Origin: Desulfobacterales bacterium
Lineage (GTDB): Bacteria; Desulfobacterota; Desulfobacteria; Desulfobacterales; JAHDSC01
Length of the DNA stretch: 64,000 nucleotides
Assembly (NCBI GenBank): GCA_018432925.1
Contig: JAHDSC010000062.1
Span: 21,734-85,733, forward strand
Reading direction: 5' to 3'
A program made the translations under genes and the position numbers. The first letter of the stretch is position 1. Each line of letters opens with the position of its first letter. A model generated the notes under the pieces. It did no database searches. It was not told where the DNA came from and was given only the letters and a program-made list of their open reading frames with translations. This document shows, piece after piece, positions 36,026 to 44,732 of this stretch.

Positions 36026-37504
36026 TCATGTCCTGTTTGTCTTCATTACGTCCTGTTTACCAGCCAGAACATAGTGGGCGCTTCGACCCGTCGCGCCGAT
36101 TCTGCGCAGGACCCCCTTTGATACCAGTTCCTCAAGGTCCCGCGAGGCGGTGCGGATGATGGCCCCTGTCAACTCACGGTAATCTTTGTTTGAAATCCGG
36201 GCATGCGCTTTCACATGGGCGACGGCTTTTATTTGTCGTTCGTTGAGATCCAGACGCGCCATCACCTCCTCGGTCAGCCAGTTCCGCCAAATGGTGGTTA
36301 CGAACTGACCGGCCCGTTCCTCGAAATTAGGAGACGGAAGTCCGGCCTCGCTGCAGCGCTCAATCATGTCCAGCGTGCCGCTGCCGGCTTTTTCGATGTA
36401 ACGGGTTAGATAAAGCATCTCTGCAATCAGGGGATTGCGCGGAATGGAGGCGTGGGGCTCTCTGAGGCGTTCCGGTGTGAGGGATGGCGGAAGCTCGCCC
36501 GGATTCCAGACTTCAAGCCGGTCGGCAAAGAGCATGACCTGTACGCCGGCGTTGCTGGTGTAGTCGCGATGGGCCACGGCGTTGACGATGGCCTCGGTCA
36601 CGGCCTCTTTTGGCAGTTCATATGTCGCCGGGGCCTGCACGCTCTCCGCGCGGGTTCCGATGTGTCTGTCGATTCTGGAAAGGACAAAATCGACCGCCTG
36701 ATCCACCAGTTCAAAAGCCGTCCCCTTGTAGATCTGGTAGGAAGGAATGGGCTTACGGACCTTGGTTCCGTGAAAGTGCATGCACTTGACTTCCGAAGTC
36801 GGCAAAAAGCGCTGCGGCTCCTTGCCGAACAACAGCACGGCCGCATGGGTGGGGTTGCCGTCGTCCAGCAGGTTGAGATGGGCCAGAGCCTTCTCCCGGC
36901 CGGTTTTCGCAGGCAGGGGATAATTGCGTTCCCGCCTGGCCACTTCCAGAAAGGACTGGATTTTATCCTGCGGCAAATCGTTCAGGGTCGCCCGCGGACA
37001 GGCCGAGGCATCAAACGGCAGGGTGCGCAGGTCCCCGCTCTGTTCCATGTGCTCCACGAGGGCTGCATACAGCGCAGCGGTCAGGTCGCTTGAATCGGCA
37101 ATGCGACGGCGGATGAGCTGGGAGCCGGCCTTGCGGATCAGTTTGATCATTTTGGGATTGCGCGCCTTGTCATCCGCTCCCTTGGCGAAGATCAAGCGGG
37201 GTTTTCCTTTTTGGGATGCAAGGTCGAACTCTCGCTCCGTGGGGGAGATGCCCCCGGCATCCTCGGAACCATACTCGTTTCCGAAGAGACCGACGTAGAG
37301 GTCACAATTTTCGACCTCGTCCAAGTACACGTCATCCGCATGCCGGTCGCTCGCCGGCAGGTCTTCAAAAAGGAAAACATCAAAGAACCGCCGGAGCAAC
37401 GGATCGTTCTGAACGAACTCTTTGATAGCCCGTCGCTCTGCATTGAGTTCCTTCTGAACGCTGCTGACAAACAGGGTCTTACGGTTGGATACCTTTTTCT
37501 TCAT
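36026..37504 (-). CDS. DUF4062 and AlbA/HATPase-type ATP-binding regulator-like protein
   Basis: From the ATG at 37504 (GAGG 8 nt upstream) the product is 492 residues. The N-terminal DUF4062-like segment (KTLFVSSVQKELNAERRAI) contains the VENCDLYVGLFGNEYG stretch typical of a TIR-related Rossmann fold. A middle AlbA_2/Schlafen-like region is followed by an HATPase_c_4 domain (EAIVNAVAHRDYTSNAGVQV, LEVWNPGELPPSLT, RNPLIAEMLYLTRYIEKAGSG). The C-terminal 90 residues look like a winged helix (NYKDYRELTG-type). Related proteins are often called transcriptional regulators or RecG-like, and many sit in accessory islands; some DUF4062-type proteins are suspected of defence roles. Function here is unproven. 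Confidence 0.75.
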   Translation of the reverse strand: MKKKVSNRKTLFVSSVQKELNAERRAIKEFVQNDPLLRRFFDVFLFEDLPASDRHADDVYLDEVENCDLYVGLFGNEYGSEDAGGISPTEREFDLASQKGKPRLIFAKGADDKARNPKMIKLIRKAGSQLIRRRIADSSDLTAALYAALVEHMEQSGDLRTLPFDASACPRATLNDLPQDKIQSFLEVARRERNYPLPAKTGREKALAHLNLLDDGNPTHAAVLLFGKEPQRFLPTSEVKCMHFHGTKVRKPIPSYQIYKGTAFELVDQAVDFVLSRIDRHIGTRAESVQAPATYELPKEAVTEAIVNAVAHRDYTSNAGVQVMLFADRLEVWNPGELPPSLTPERLREPHASIPRNPLIAEMLYLTRYIEKAGSGTLDMIERCSEAGLPSPNFEERAGQFVTTIWRNWLTEEVMARLDLNERQIKAVAHVKAHARISNKDYRELTGAIIRTASRDLEELVSKGVLRRIGATGRSAHYVLAGKQDVMKTNRT

Positions 37505-37639
37505 CCCTGATTCCTCTTGCCATACGGTGGTTGATCCCCCCAAACATCATCGGTTTTGTCATGGCGTTTACTTCCAGCCGGTAGCAGGCGACCTTCGTGA
37601 CCTCCTGCCAGGGGAATCCGGCTGGGTCTTTGATCGGAT

Positions 37640-38023
37640 CCTGCAGGATCGGATGGGTGATCACTGCATCCCGGCGTGCCCGCGCTGCCACATGCTCCAA
37701 ATCATGGTTGGCTCCGACGATGCCCACCGGGCGGATCCGCATCATCGCCCCATTGGCCTGGCTGTCCGGATCGGGACGGGCCCACAGACCGCCGGCGTGC
37801 GGGCCAGCAACAGCGCCATCTCGGAATCGTCGGTCGGTTGGCCGGCAATTGTGTTCCAGGTCCCTCCGTCGGCAAGTTCCCGGACGCCGTTCGGATATTC
37901 CCGTCGAATCTGTTCGGGCTTCTGAAGCTCAACCAGGCTTCCCAGCGCATCACCGGCGAGCTGTCCGAGCAGACAGCCTTGGGCCCGTTCCAACATCTCT
38001 GCCTGGCGCAAGGGACTAATCAT
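37640..38023 (-). pseudogene. Decayed ADP-ribosylglycohydrolase gene
   Basis: The first 80 codons match the family closely (ERAQGCLLGQLAGDALGSLV, then GTWNTIAGQPTDDSEMALLL), including the metal-binding Thr-Asp-Asp. After LLLAR the frame is lost. In another frame it resumes directly with DSQANGAMMRIRPVGI and HDLEHVAARARRDAVITHP, blocks that normally lie about 60-70 residues further along. So an internal stretch has been deleted with a frameshift, and homology also stops early at the C-terminus. The start overlaps the preceding gene by 8 bp, which points to a former operon with the Cys-rich protein and the SWIM protein. Confidence 0.8.
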
Positions 38024-38666
38024 CAGGCCCCCGGTGGGCAGTGGTGTCTTCGTCGACCCAATCCTCCTCGGTGTAGGACATGCCCTTTCTACCCGGTACT
38101 TTCCGAGTGGGTCCGGGCCGGTAAAAGAGGCAGCTTTTCGGACCGTAGCAGAAGGTCTCGAACCGGTATCGTTTCCTGGACGGATTCCAATGGTCGATGA
38201 TCATCTCCACCGGCATTCGACAGCCCCAGATACAGGTCGTGCATTTGGTGTCGTAGGTCCGGGCATCCAGACGGCGATGTCCACGGCTGCGATAGGTTTC
38301 CAAGTCAAACGGCTCACCATGGAACGGTGGACCAGCCGGAGGCTCACCTTCAGTATCTTTGAGTATCTTCAAACCGCTTGCCTTATAGAATCCTGCCGTC
38401 TCAAGCCGGGGATCAGGAACGGGAACCGCGTCCCCACTTGCATCCATGCCTGCGTGGAAACGATGCTTCGCTTGTGCGGCTTTCCCGAGCGCGACCTGGA
38501 ATTCGCAGGGTTCATTACCGACTGTACCTTTAACCCGAAGCATATATCCCAGGTAGCTGTGACTCCGCTCGTCGAAAGACCGCACCAGCCGGATACGGGG
38601 CTGTACGGATATAATTCTTCCGGACCATGCCACCTTTTCCGTTATTGACTTCGGTTTCACCGTCAA
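38016..38666 (-). CDS. Conserved Cys-rich protein of unknown function
   Basis: About 216 residues, starting probably at a TTG (38666) just after the SWIM gene's stop, with GAGG about 7 nt before it; a GTG two codons on is an alternative. The N-terminal half looks beta-rich. The C-terminal half has four Cys in a CTTCIWGC ... FCYGPKSC arrangement and a conserved-looking MPVEMIIDHWNP block, suggesting a metal site. I do not recognise the family. Its tight position between a SWIM zinc-finger gene and an ADP-ribosylglycohydrolase suggests a shared pathway, possibly on nucleic acids. Confidence 0.6.
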   Translation of the reverse strand: MTVKPKSITEKVAWSGRIISVQPRIRLVRSFDERSHSYLGYMLRVKGTVGNEPCEFQVALGKAAQAKHRFHAGMDASGDAVPVPDPRLETAGFYKASGLKILKDTEGEPPAGPPFHGEPFDLETYRSRGHRRLDARTYDTKCTTCIWGCRMPVEMIIDHWNPSRKRYRFETFCYGPKSCLFYRPGPTRKVPGRKGMSYTEEDWVDEDTTAHRGPDD

Positions 38667-38667
38667 C

Positions 38668-40575
38668 TCAACGCCTCTTTCTGATGATCGGTCTATCTTC
38701 AAGGCTGTCCAAAACCTCCATCAGTCGGATCTTACGGGCATGGTGCTCCCTCAAGCTTTGCAGATATTGGACCCACTCCTCTTGTTTTTTTTCTTTGGCC
38801 ATGACTTTGGCGGCCTTGCGCAGGTATTTGCCCGCTTCCTTGTAAGCCTTTGGCTTGACTTGGGCGATCAAGTGTTCCGCCTTGTTCTTCCAGATGGCTA
38901 CCGCTCGATCCGGGGCATGGGTTTGAACGGCGGTGGCGATGGCATCGTCGTCAACGCCGTACCACCCGTATCTTTTTTTTGAGAGCTGGTCGTACCAATA
39001 CAATATGCGTTCGGGCTTCTTCTCCAAAATGGCCAGTTCGATAAGTTCGCTCACCATTGGAAACTGATTTTTGCGTCCCGATTCCGGTACATCCATGCCG
39101 GAGTCCGGAAGAGGCCAACCCTTCTGTTTCCAAGGCGGCTCGCCGTTTTCCAGGTACCGTAGCAGGTACTCGCGCACCTCAGGCCATGCCTTGAGCTTGC
39201 CGACAGCCTTCTTGCAGTCCGTATACGTCTGTCGAGCGGGTTGGCGTATGAATTCCTCGGCCTGTATCGCTGCAACCGCAAGCCAGTTCTTTTGTCTCGT
39301 TCTAATTTCCCGAAACCGATTGCGAAGTCTTGCTGCGGTTCCGGGCCATTTGTCTTTTATGGTGTGGAGTCCCTCTTGAATCCAGCGTTCGGCCTCCTCA
39401 TAGCGCTGCGCCGAAACCAGGATATTGACCAAACGTTCATAGTTGCCGGTCTTTTTGGTTTCTGCCTCACAAAGCGCTATAATCTCATCATCTCGGCCGG
39501 CCTGCTCCAGGGCATGAACGGCCCAATCACCGAGCCGGTCACGTTCGTATCTGGGGCTGAAATCGTCAAAGCTCTTGGAAATTTTCATTTCCTTCAAACG
39601 CAACAGCAGACGGTCCGCAAGGCTATTCCATGCGGTTCTGGGGTGCTTGCGATGGAGGTATTCGGCAAAGACCTCACACATCTCATACTGGTCTTGGAGT
39701 TCGGCGTCCAATGCCCAGTTCAACTTATCCGCAACATCCAGCGACGACTTGTCCAATGCCTTGACGATCACCGGCATGCAGGCGGCAACCTCCATCATGG
39801 TTTCGCCCTCGTCATGGCTTTCGGTCACCTGACGGATGCCGCTGGAAACCAGCTCCCGCCCCAGGGTTAGCACCTCGTCGGCATGACCGGCTTCCAGCAG
39901 TGTTTCAAGTTTCTTGCGAATCCCGGAATAGTCCGGCGTGTACCCTTCCCCCTGCCAATAATTCTGCCAGCCGGGATCATCGCCGATCTCTTGAATCTCT
40001 CGGCGCAGGCGTGTCACCAGTGTTTTGGTATTACCTGAGGTCAATTGCCGCCGGTCCGCAATCTCCTGGGCAACTTCGGGGTGCTGCTGCGCGATTTCGT
40101 TTATCAGATCGATCAGTTGCGCTTTTGTTTTGCCTTTCAGAAACCGGTCGATCTCCTTTTGCACATCCTCTGATACAGCCGTTTCCTCATCAATCTGCTC
40201 ATCTTTCCAGTCATGATCTTCCAGCAGCTCCAACCGGGCATCGCCCCGGCTTGCCTTGGGAATGGACCGGTTGTCTTCAATCCACTTGAGATACTCGATC
40301 ACCACCGCCACCGCATGCTTGCAGTTCAGCTCAAAAGGGCAGGTGCAGATCGCTTCCGGCAGACCATCGTCTTCCATGATGACCTTGGTGGCATAGCGCT
40401 GCGTACCATCCACCCAGGCAATCAAACCGTGATCTTCCGTTACGGCCAAATCACGAACACGTCCCTGATGTTGATAACTCCTTCCCCTGGATGCGATCTT
40501 GGTTCCGGCCCATTCCTCGAGGTCGTTCCAGGTCAGATCCGCAAATCGATTCAACTTTGGTTTCTTTTTCGCCAT
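38668..40575 (-). CDS. SWIM zinc-finger protein
   Basis: A 635-residue cytoplasmic protein. The SWIM motif lies near residues 75-95 as ICTCPFELNCKHAVAVV (CxC...CxH), a zinc site used for DNA or protein binding. The rest is mostly helical and repeat-like (many LxxALExxGRxDE-type segments around 350-450), suggesting TPR-like or other alpha-solenoid repeats. The first Lys-rich residues MAKKKPKLNRFADLTWNDLEE are typical for the family. It heads a presumed operon with the two downstream genes. The role is unknown; SWIM proteins of this layout recur in accessory regions. Confidence 0.8.
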   Translation of the reverse strand: MAKKKPKLNRFADLTWNDLEEWAGTKIASRGRSYQHQGRVRDLAVTEDHGLIAWVDGTQRYATKVIMEDDGLPEAICTCPFELNCKHAVAVVIEYLKWIEDNRSIPKASRGDARLELLEDHDWKDEQIDEETAVSEDVQKEIDRFLKGKTKAQLIDLINEIAQQHPEVAQEIADRRQLTSGNTKTLVTRLRREIQEIGDDPGWQNYWQGEGYTPDYSGIRKKLETLLEAGHADEVLTLGRELVSSGIRQVTESHDEGETMMEVAACMPVIVKALDKSSLDVADKLNWALDAELQDQYEMCEVFAEYLHRKHPRTAWNSLADRLLLRLKEMKISKSFDDFSPRYERDRLGDWAVHALEQAGRDDEIIALCEAETKKTGNYERLVNILVSAQRYEEAERWIQEGLHTIKDKWPGTAARLRNRFREIRTRQKNWLAVAAIQAEEFIRQPARQTYTDCKKAVGKLKAWPEVREYLLRYLENGEPPWKQKGWPLPDSGMDVPESGRKNQFPMVSELIELAILEKKPERILYWYDQLSKKRYGWYGVDDDAIATAVQTHAPDRAVAIWKNKAEHLIAQVKPKAYKEAGKYLRKAAKVMAKEKKQEEWVQYLQSLREHHARKIRLMEVLDSLEDRPIIRKRR

Positions 40576-40579
40576 TGGT

Positions 40580-41274
40580 TTAGTTCCTAGGTGAAATAGT
40601 TGCCAATACGTCAGATTGGATCATTTGCTCCAAAGCATTTCTGTGAACAGCTCTTAGTCCTCGATCAATAAAAACCCTTTCCTGGATTTCGGGCAAGCCG
40701 GGGGCTTTCACACCGCGTTCAAATTGGTGCCCCTGTGTCGTCCGGTCGTCAGCAGGAGAGGGGTTCGGATGCCCGGAAGGAAAGTTATGAGCCACAACAA
40801 ATGCGCTTGCGGAAACTCGCAAGGCTTGCGCCATAATCCGGCGCACATAGACCGTTGAATGGGTTGGGATACCATCGGTAATGTTCTTTTCAGCAAGCAG
40901 CCGGTTCTGACCGTCCAAAAAAATGGCCAAAAAGCATTCCTGTCGTTTCCCTTCAAATCCTGGCGAATGTAATCGGCTACCGCTGCGGCATTGTTAAAAT
41001 TCTTGGACTGAGCAATTTGCTTGCGAACTCCTTTGCCAATTTCAATGGCGGCTTTCAGCTGTGCCGTCTTGGCGATACCCATGCCGGGAACAGAAAGGAG
41101 CTCCTCCACGTGGGCGCGATCGATTTCACTGATACCGTCAAACATGGAAATCAATGGACGGGCCAATTCGCTCGCAAAAAGCATCCAACTTCGCCTTAAC
41201 CAACCTGGAAGGATTTGCCTGACCATTTCACCGGTGATTACCCGTGGCATATTTTCCCCGAACTCATGAACCAA
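40580..41274 (-). pseudogene. radC: Frameshifted radC (DUF2466/JAB domain)
   Basis: The upstream frame gives the RadC helix-hairpin-helix region (VEELLSVPGMGIAKTAQLKAA) up to DLKGNDRNAFW. It is then lost near 40930, and the MPN/JAB part continues in another frame from AIFLDGQNRLLAEKNI to VVAHNFPSGHPNPSPAD. Loss of one base in the T/G-rich stretch around 40926-40940 explains the break. In addition the JAMM metal-binding HxH of active RadC (HNHPSG) reads HNFPSG here, so the domain would be inactive even if the frame were repaired. Its N-terminus is also short. Confidence 0.75.
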
Positions 41275-41545
41275 ATCCTCCTGGCTGATTGCAAGCCGCG
41301 GTGCTCGACCGAATATATTCGCGTGTGTTATATTGTTCGCAAGGGAAAAACAAGGAAAAATCGAGACTTGATCGAACCCGCCACCTCTACTGAATGAACC
41401 TGATTGTTGAAGCGGGAATCATGAATGAAAAATTATTCGGGGATTTAATAAAGAAAGCAGACCGGATTTTATCCATAACCGCCGCATCGATAAAAACCAT
41501 TCGAAGTCGAAAAGATAAAAAAAGTCAGCAGTCCAAAATCCGCAA

Positions 41546-42190
41546 TCAGTCCAACCCCTTTCTCTCCCGGTCAATGAACTCGAACGGCTCCACCGAATAC
41601 GCGGCCAGGTCCTCGCGCCGGAACACCATCAGGCTCATTGGCGGGACCGCAATCTCACGCCAGCCTTTTTCCTCCGCCAGCACAGCGTCGAGGTATGCGG
41701 GGTCCGAGGCATAGAGGACGGCCTTGCGGCGGGGATGCCAGCGCAGTTCCAACGGCCTGTTACCCTTGAGCACGATGACGGTTTCCGGATCGGTCCGGCA
41801 GGCGATGACGGCGGTGATCTGCCCGCGGCAGCGCCGGAGGCGCGCCTTGAACCGCTCGATATCCATGGCACCGTCCCGCGCGGCGTTCGCGGCCAGGCGG
41901 AACAGAATCTCGCTGTCCACCTCGGCGAAGCGTCGGAGCTTCCAGCGCCGGAAGAGGTAATCGGCGTTGTAGATGGTGCCGTTGTGGGTGCCGATGACGT
42001 CCCCGGCCCGGATCGGGTGGTTGTTGCGATTGACCCGTTCATCCCCGCGGGTCCGCCAACGCGTGTGGCCGAGCAGAACCGTTGTACGGTTGTCGATACC
42101 GGCCAGGAGTTCGGCGAAGGCTTTGTCCGTGACAAACCGCTCGGCCGTCACCTGGCGCTTGAAGAGCCTGTGCCCGTTTTTGCAAGATTT
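41546..42190 (-). pseudogene. 5'-truncated class II glutamine amidotransferase
   Basis: About 215 codons resemble the C-terminal two-thirds of a GATase_6 (Ntn-hydrolase) domain: LLGHTRWRTRGD, NRNNHPIRAGDVIGTHNGTI and the FAEVDSEILFRLAA block. The N-terminal segment with the essential catalytic Cys (MCGI in family members) is missing. The open frame can be read back only to about 42190 (KNGHRLFKRQ), next to the AbiEii gene end. A GTG at 42151 could start translation, but the product could not be a normal amidotransferase. Truncation at the AbiE junction suggests the toxin-antitoxin pair arrived by insertion. Confidence 0.7.
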
Positions 42191-42224
42191 ACGGTTGGGA
42201 AGTGTTTATTTGAAGATTGGCAGG

Positions 42225-43127
42225 TTAGGCCCATGGACCGGGCGCAGTCCATTTTGTGGGTTTGGGTTTACTGGAGGAGAAGGCGGCAACGATGGGTGAT
42301 AGAAAGCAGTCCACCGCAGCCGCGATTTCTATGAATGAAATCGGAACGTGTTCCTCCCCAAGCCTTTTCCAGAACGCCGCCCATTGGGTTTGTTTGGCCT
42401 CGATGAAAAGCTCAGTGAATGCATCTATTTTTGCGGGCAACGCTGTGCCCCGCCGTTCAAAGGTCAGGCGAACGGCCTCGGCGAGGTCGGCCCCATCGAA
42501 ATCGAACTGTCGGGACAACAACCAAATGTCATAGAAATCCTTCATCCGGCTGTTCAGCATGCCCAACTTAACCATTGCTTCAAACTTTTCGGCTATAGAG
42601 CTTTCGCGACTGTAGCAAAGCAACCTTGGTGCCGGGGAATTCAGCATGGTCGGAAAGTCCGATTTTTCCGGCTCCGGATAAACGATGTCACCAAAGCCGA
42701 TGTCAATCTGCATATTGATTCTCGCTGAGCCCAATGCGGTCAGAAACCGAATCCTGATCCCTTCGTAATCCGCGTCTTCGCTGATCCGTTCGGCCCGTAT
42801 GGAAGCAGGATCGAAAGCGAGCCCGTCCGGTTCCACATCCACAGTCAATATGTCTTGGACTTGTGCGACGATATCAGCTTCCCGGTTGCTCGTTATTCCA
42901 AGCATATCGATGTCCATGGTCGGCCGAAGTTCCGGAGAGCGCCAAACTCTCAACATCAGAGCCCCTTTGAGAATGAATCGGTCGACGTGTACCGATTGGG
43001 ATAGCCGGTAGAGGAATCGCTCCATGGCATAGTATTGAAGCAACTCGTTGAATGGCCGTCGGTCGCTCTTGGCGCGGTTGAGGAGGCGCTGCCGGACGGA
43101 GGCGGGTATATTCTTGGGAAGCGTCAT
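42225..43127 (-). CDS. abiEii: AbiEii-type nucleotidyltransferase toxin
   Basis: Toxin of a type IV toxin-antitoxin and abortive-infection system; AbiEii/MenT-like proteins are GTP/NTP-binding nucleotidyltransferases, some of which modify tRNA. The 300-residue protein has the family's core, FILKGALMLRVW followed by RPTMDIDMLG, the DxD metal ligands of the fold, then SSIAEKFEAMVKLGMLNSRMKDFYDIW, typical of DUF1814. Its ATG overlaps the antitoxin stop by 4 bp (ATGA), so translation is coupled. The last about 15 residues (SSSKPKPTKWTAPGPWA) look appended at the junction with the truncated amidotransferase. Confidence 0.9.
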   Translation of the reverse strand: MTLPKNIPASVRQRLLNRAKSDRRPFNELLQYYAMERFLYRLSQSVHVDRFILKGALMLRVWRSPELRPTMDIDMLGITSNREADIVAQVQDILTVDVEPDGLAFDPASIRAERISEDADYEGIRIRFLTALGSARINMQIDIGFGDIVYPEPEKSDFPTMLNSPAPRLLCYSRESSIAEKFEAMVKLGMLNSRMKDFYDIWLLSRQFDFDGADLAEAVRLTFERRGTALPAKIDAFTELFIEAKQTQWAAFWKRLGEEHVPISFIEIAAAVDCFLSPIVAAFSSSKPKPTKWTAPGPWA

Positions 43128-43717
43128 ACCGTCGCCTCCAGATACGGTCGCATCACCTTTTCGACCCGGCAGATCTTGGCGTATCTGAGCAGTTCGCCGA
43201 GGTTGAATTTCTTTCGTGTCCTGTAGAGCTTCAGTGCTTCCAGTACCACGTCCATTCCGATCTTGTTGCGAAACTTGAAGCAGTCGACCAGGGTCTTCTC
43301 GGGGTTGTAGACCTTGACGGGCACTCCATCGATCAGATGCTCTTCGATGCCGGACTTGTACGCTTCATTCGAGAATTTGTGGGCCTGGACGGGAGGATAG
43401 TCGAGCGATGGCATCCGCGCGTTTCTCGGCACCGCCACGGAGACGACATGCGGAACCTGGGTCGTGATGTCATGGTAGGCCAATGCGGAGACGAGACAGA
43501 TGACGGCGTTCGGGAAGCGAAGGCTCACCGCGACCAGATCGGGGTTGCTGATCGGCGGAAGTTCCACCAGCCGATAGATACCTCTGCTCACCCGCTCGAT
43601 GATGCCCTTGTCCCTAAGCGAATAGAGCATGTAGCGCGTGATGCCGTGCTTTATGGCCTTGCTCATCCTGAGTCGGCCACCGTGCTTGCGGAAGATTTCT
43701 TCAGATCGTTCCTTCAT
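43124..43717 (-). CDS. abiEi: AbiEi-type antitoxin
   Basis: Partner of the AbiEii toxin and probable repressor of the pair. The 197-residue protein has an N-terminal winged helix (GITRYMLYSLRDKGIIERVSRGIY) and the AbiEi C-terminal domain (AVICLVSALAYHDI, VPVKVYNPEKTLVDCFKFRNKIG). I chose the ATG at 43717 with GGAG 7 nt upstream; a GTG nine codons earlier is possible. AbiEi proteins usually bind inverted repeats in their own promoter, but I could not identify such repeats here. Confidence 0.9.
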   Translation of the reverse strand: MKERSEEIFRKHGGRLRMSKAIKHGITRYMLYSLRDKGIIERVSRGIYRLVELPPISNPDLVAVSLRFPNAVICLVSALAYHDITTQVPHVVSVAVPRNARMPSLDYPPVQAHKFSNEAYKSGIEEHLIDGVPVKVYNPEKTLVDCFKFRNKIGMDVVLEALKLYRTRKKFNLGELLRYAKICRVEKVMRPYLEATV

Positions 43718-43750
43718 TTCAGACTCCAGACATAACGTCTCCACCTATTT

Positions 43751-44017
43751 TTAAGTGGTAACAGTATGTCCGCTTGTCGCCGAAAAAGCAAGGGGAATTC
43801 TGAAAATCGAATGAAGGCTTCGGTGGCCCGAAACATCAAGGCGTTTCTCCGTAAACGCCTCAGATTCTTGGACTTGCGCCACATTTCCCCCCGAATCCTG
43901 GGAATCAGAGGGAAGTCGTCGGCCTTTCCGGTAGCGCATGTAGCTCTGGGCCAGGATTGAGACGACTTCGGCGGTCACCTCTTCCAGCGTGTCGGGGATG
44001 TTGGTTTCTGCCTGCAT
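43751..44017 (-). CDS. Small hypothetical protein, possibly truncated
   Basis: An 88-codon frame with an excellent Shine-Dalgarno (AAGGAGGA 5 nt before ATG). The first 35 residues (PDTLEEVTAEVVSILAQSYM...) form an amphipathic helix like those of small proteins encoded beside resolvases and other mobile-element genes; the rest is low in recognisable pattern and may be out of the original frame. No recombinase gene follows, so it may be a remnant. Confidence 0.4.
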   Translation of the reverse strand: MQAETNIPDTLEEVTAEVVSILAQSYMRYRKGRRLPSDSQDSGGNVAQVQESEAFTEKRLDVSGHRSLHSIFRIPLAFSATSGHTVTT

Positions 44018-44268
44018 CCGGTCCTCCTTCGCGGAAGGCCGCTGGAAGGACCGTTGTGAATGCCGCGGGATGAACGACCTTGGTCAGGAACCGTTGGAGC
44101 CCGTCCGATATCGCTCAAGAGCGATGTCGTCGGCACCCACAACGGTCTCCGTTCTCACGGCCGCATCCGCTGTCTGGTGATCAACTTGCCGCCGAACCCC
44201 CTGGTCCGGCTTCCGGCTGATACCTACCGGAGGATGGTGTTTGGTGTCGGCGCAGGGGCTTTGGGGAA

Positions 44269-44529
44269 CCGGGCTGTTAAATTGCCGGATTCAAAAAACG
44301 GAGAATGGGAGAATCAGGAAAGGACATTTGCAAAGACCGAGGCTGAACCCCCACAGTTGCATCGCAACCCCGGCGGAGAGCATCGAAAAGGAGAATCGGG
44401 AAGGATGTGCCCGGCGGCGTAGGTCGGCGAAGACAGGGCAGAAACGACAAAACCCCGAGGGGATAATCCCACGGGGTTTCGTGCTAACAAATGACCGTCT
44501 AAATCGACGGATTGAATTTTGGCTCCCCA
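44269..44529. repeat. Left direct repeat bordering the defence island
   Basis: Three segments match the region downstream of tRNA-Asn (62372-62644) in the same order and nearly the same spacing: a 46-bp block starting CCGGGCTGTTAAA and containing AAAAAACGGAGAA (35 of 46 positions identical); a hairpin flanked by AGAAA-GAC; and the end TTGGCTCCCCA (11 of 11 identical), which on the right is the last 10 nt of tRNA-Asn plus one base. It looks like a diverged attachment-site duplication left by integration at the tRNA gene. Confidence 0.55.
44449..44479 (-). terminator. Terminator at the end of the defence operon (repeat copy R3)
   Basis: On the minus strand AAACCCCG pairs with CGGGGTTTT, with an inner GGGATTATCCC element, followed by GTCGTTTC. 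It lies about 250 bp beyond the Fic gene stop and is the first strong hairpin after it. Stem and flanks match copies R1 and R2. Confidence 0.65.
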
Positions 44530-44732
44530 TGTGCAACCCTTTTCATAACCGTTCTCTTTCTCCCGTAGTTAACCGAAAACCTTCAATATCAACGGGTTAT
44601 CAAAGATGAGGCTGTTCCCAGTGAGGCGGAAGCGGCATCAAATTACATTTCCCTGGCACCCAACCTGGCCGTGTGTGTCGCAAAGGCTGTCGTAAACGTG
44701 TCGCAAAGATTGTCGCAAACCTGTCGCAAAGA

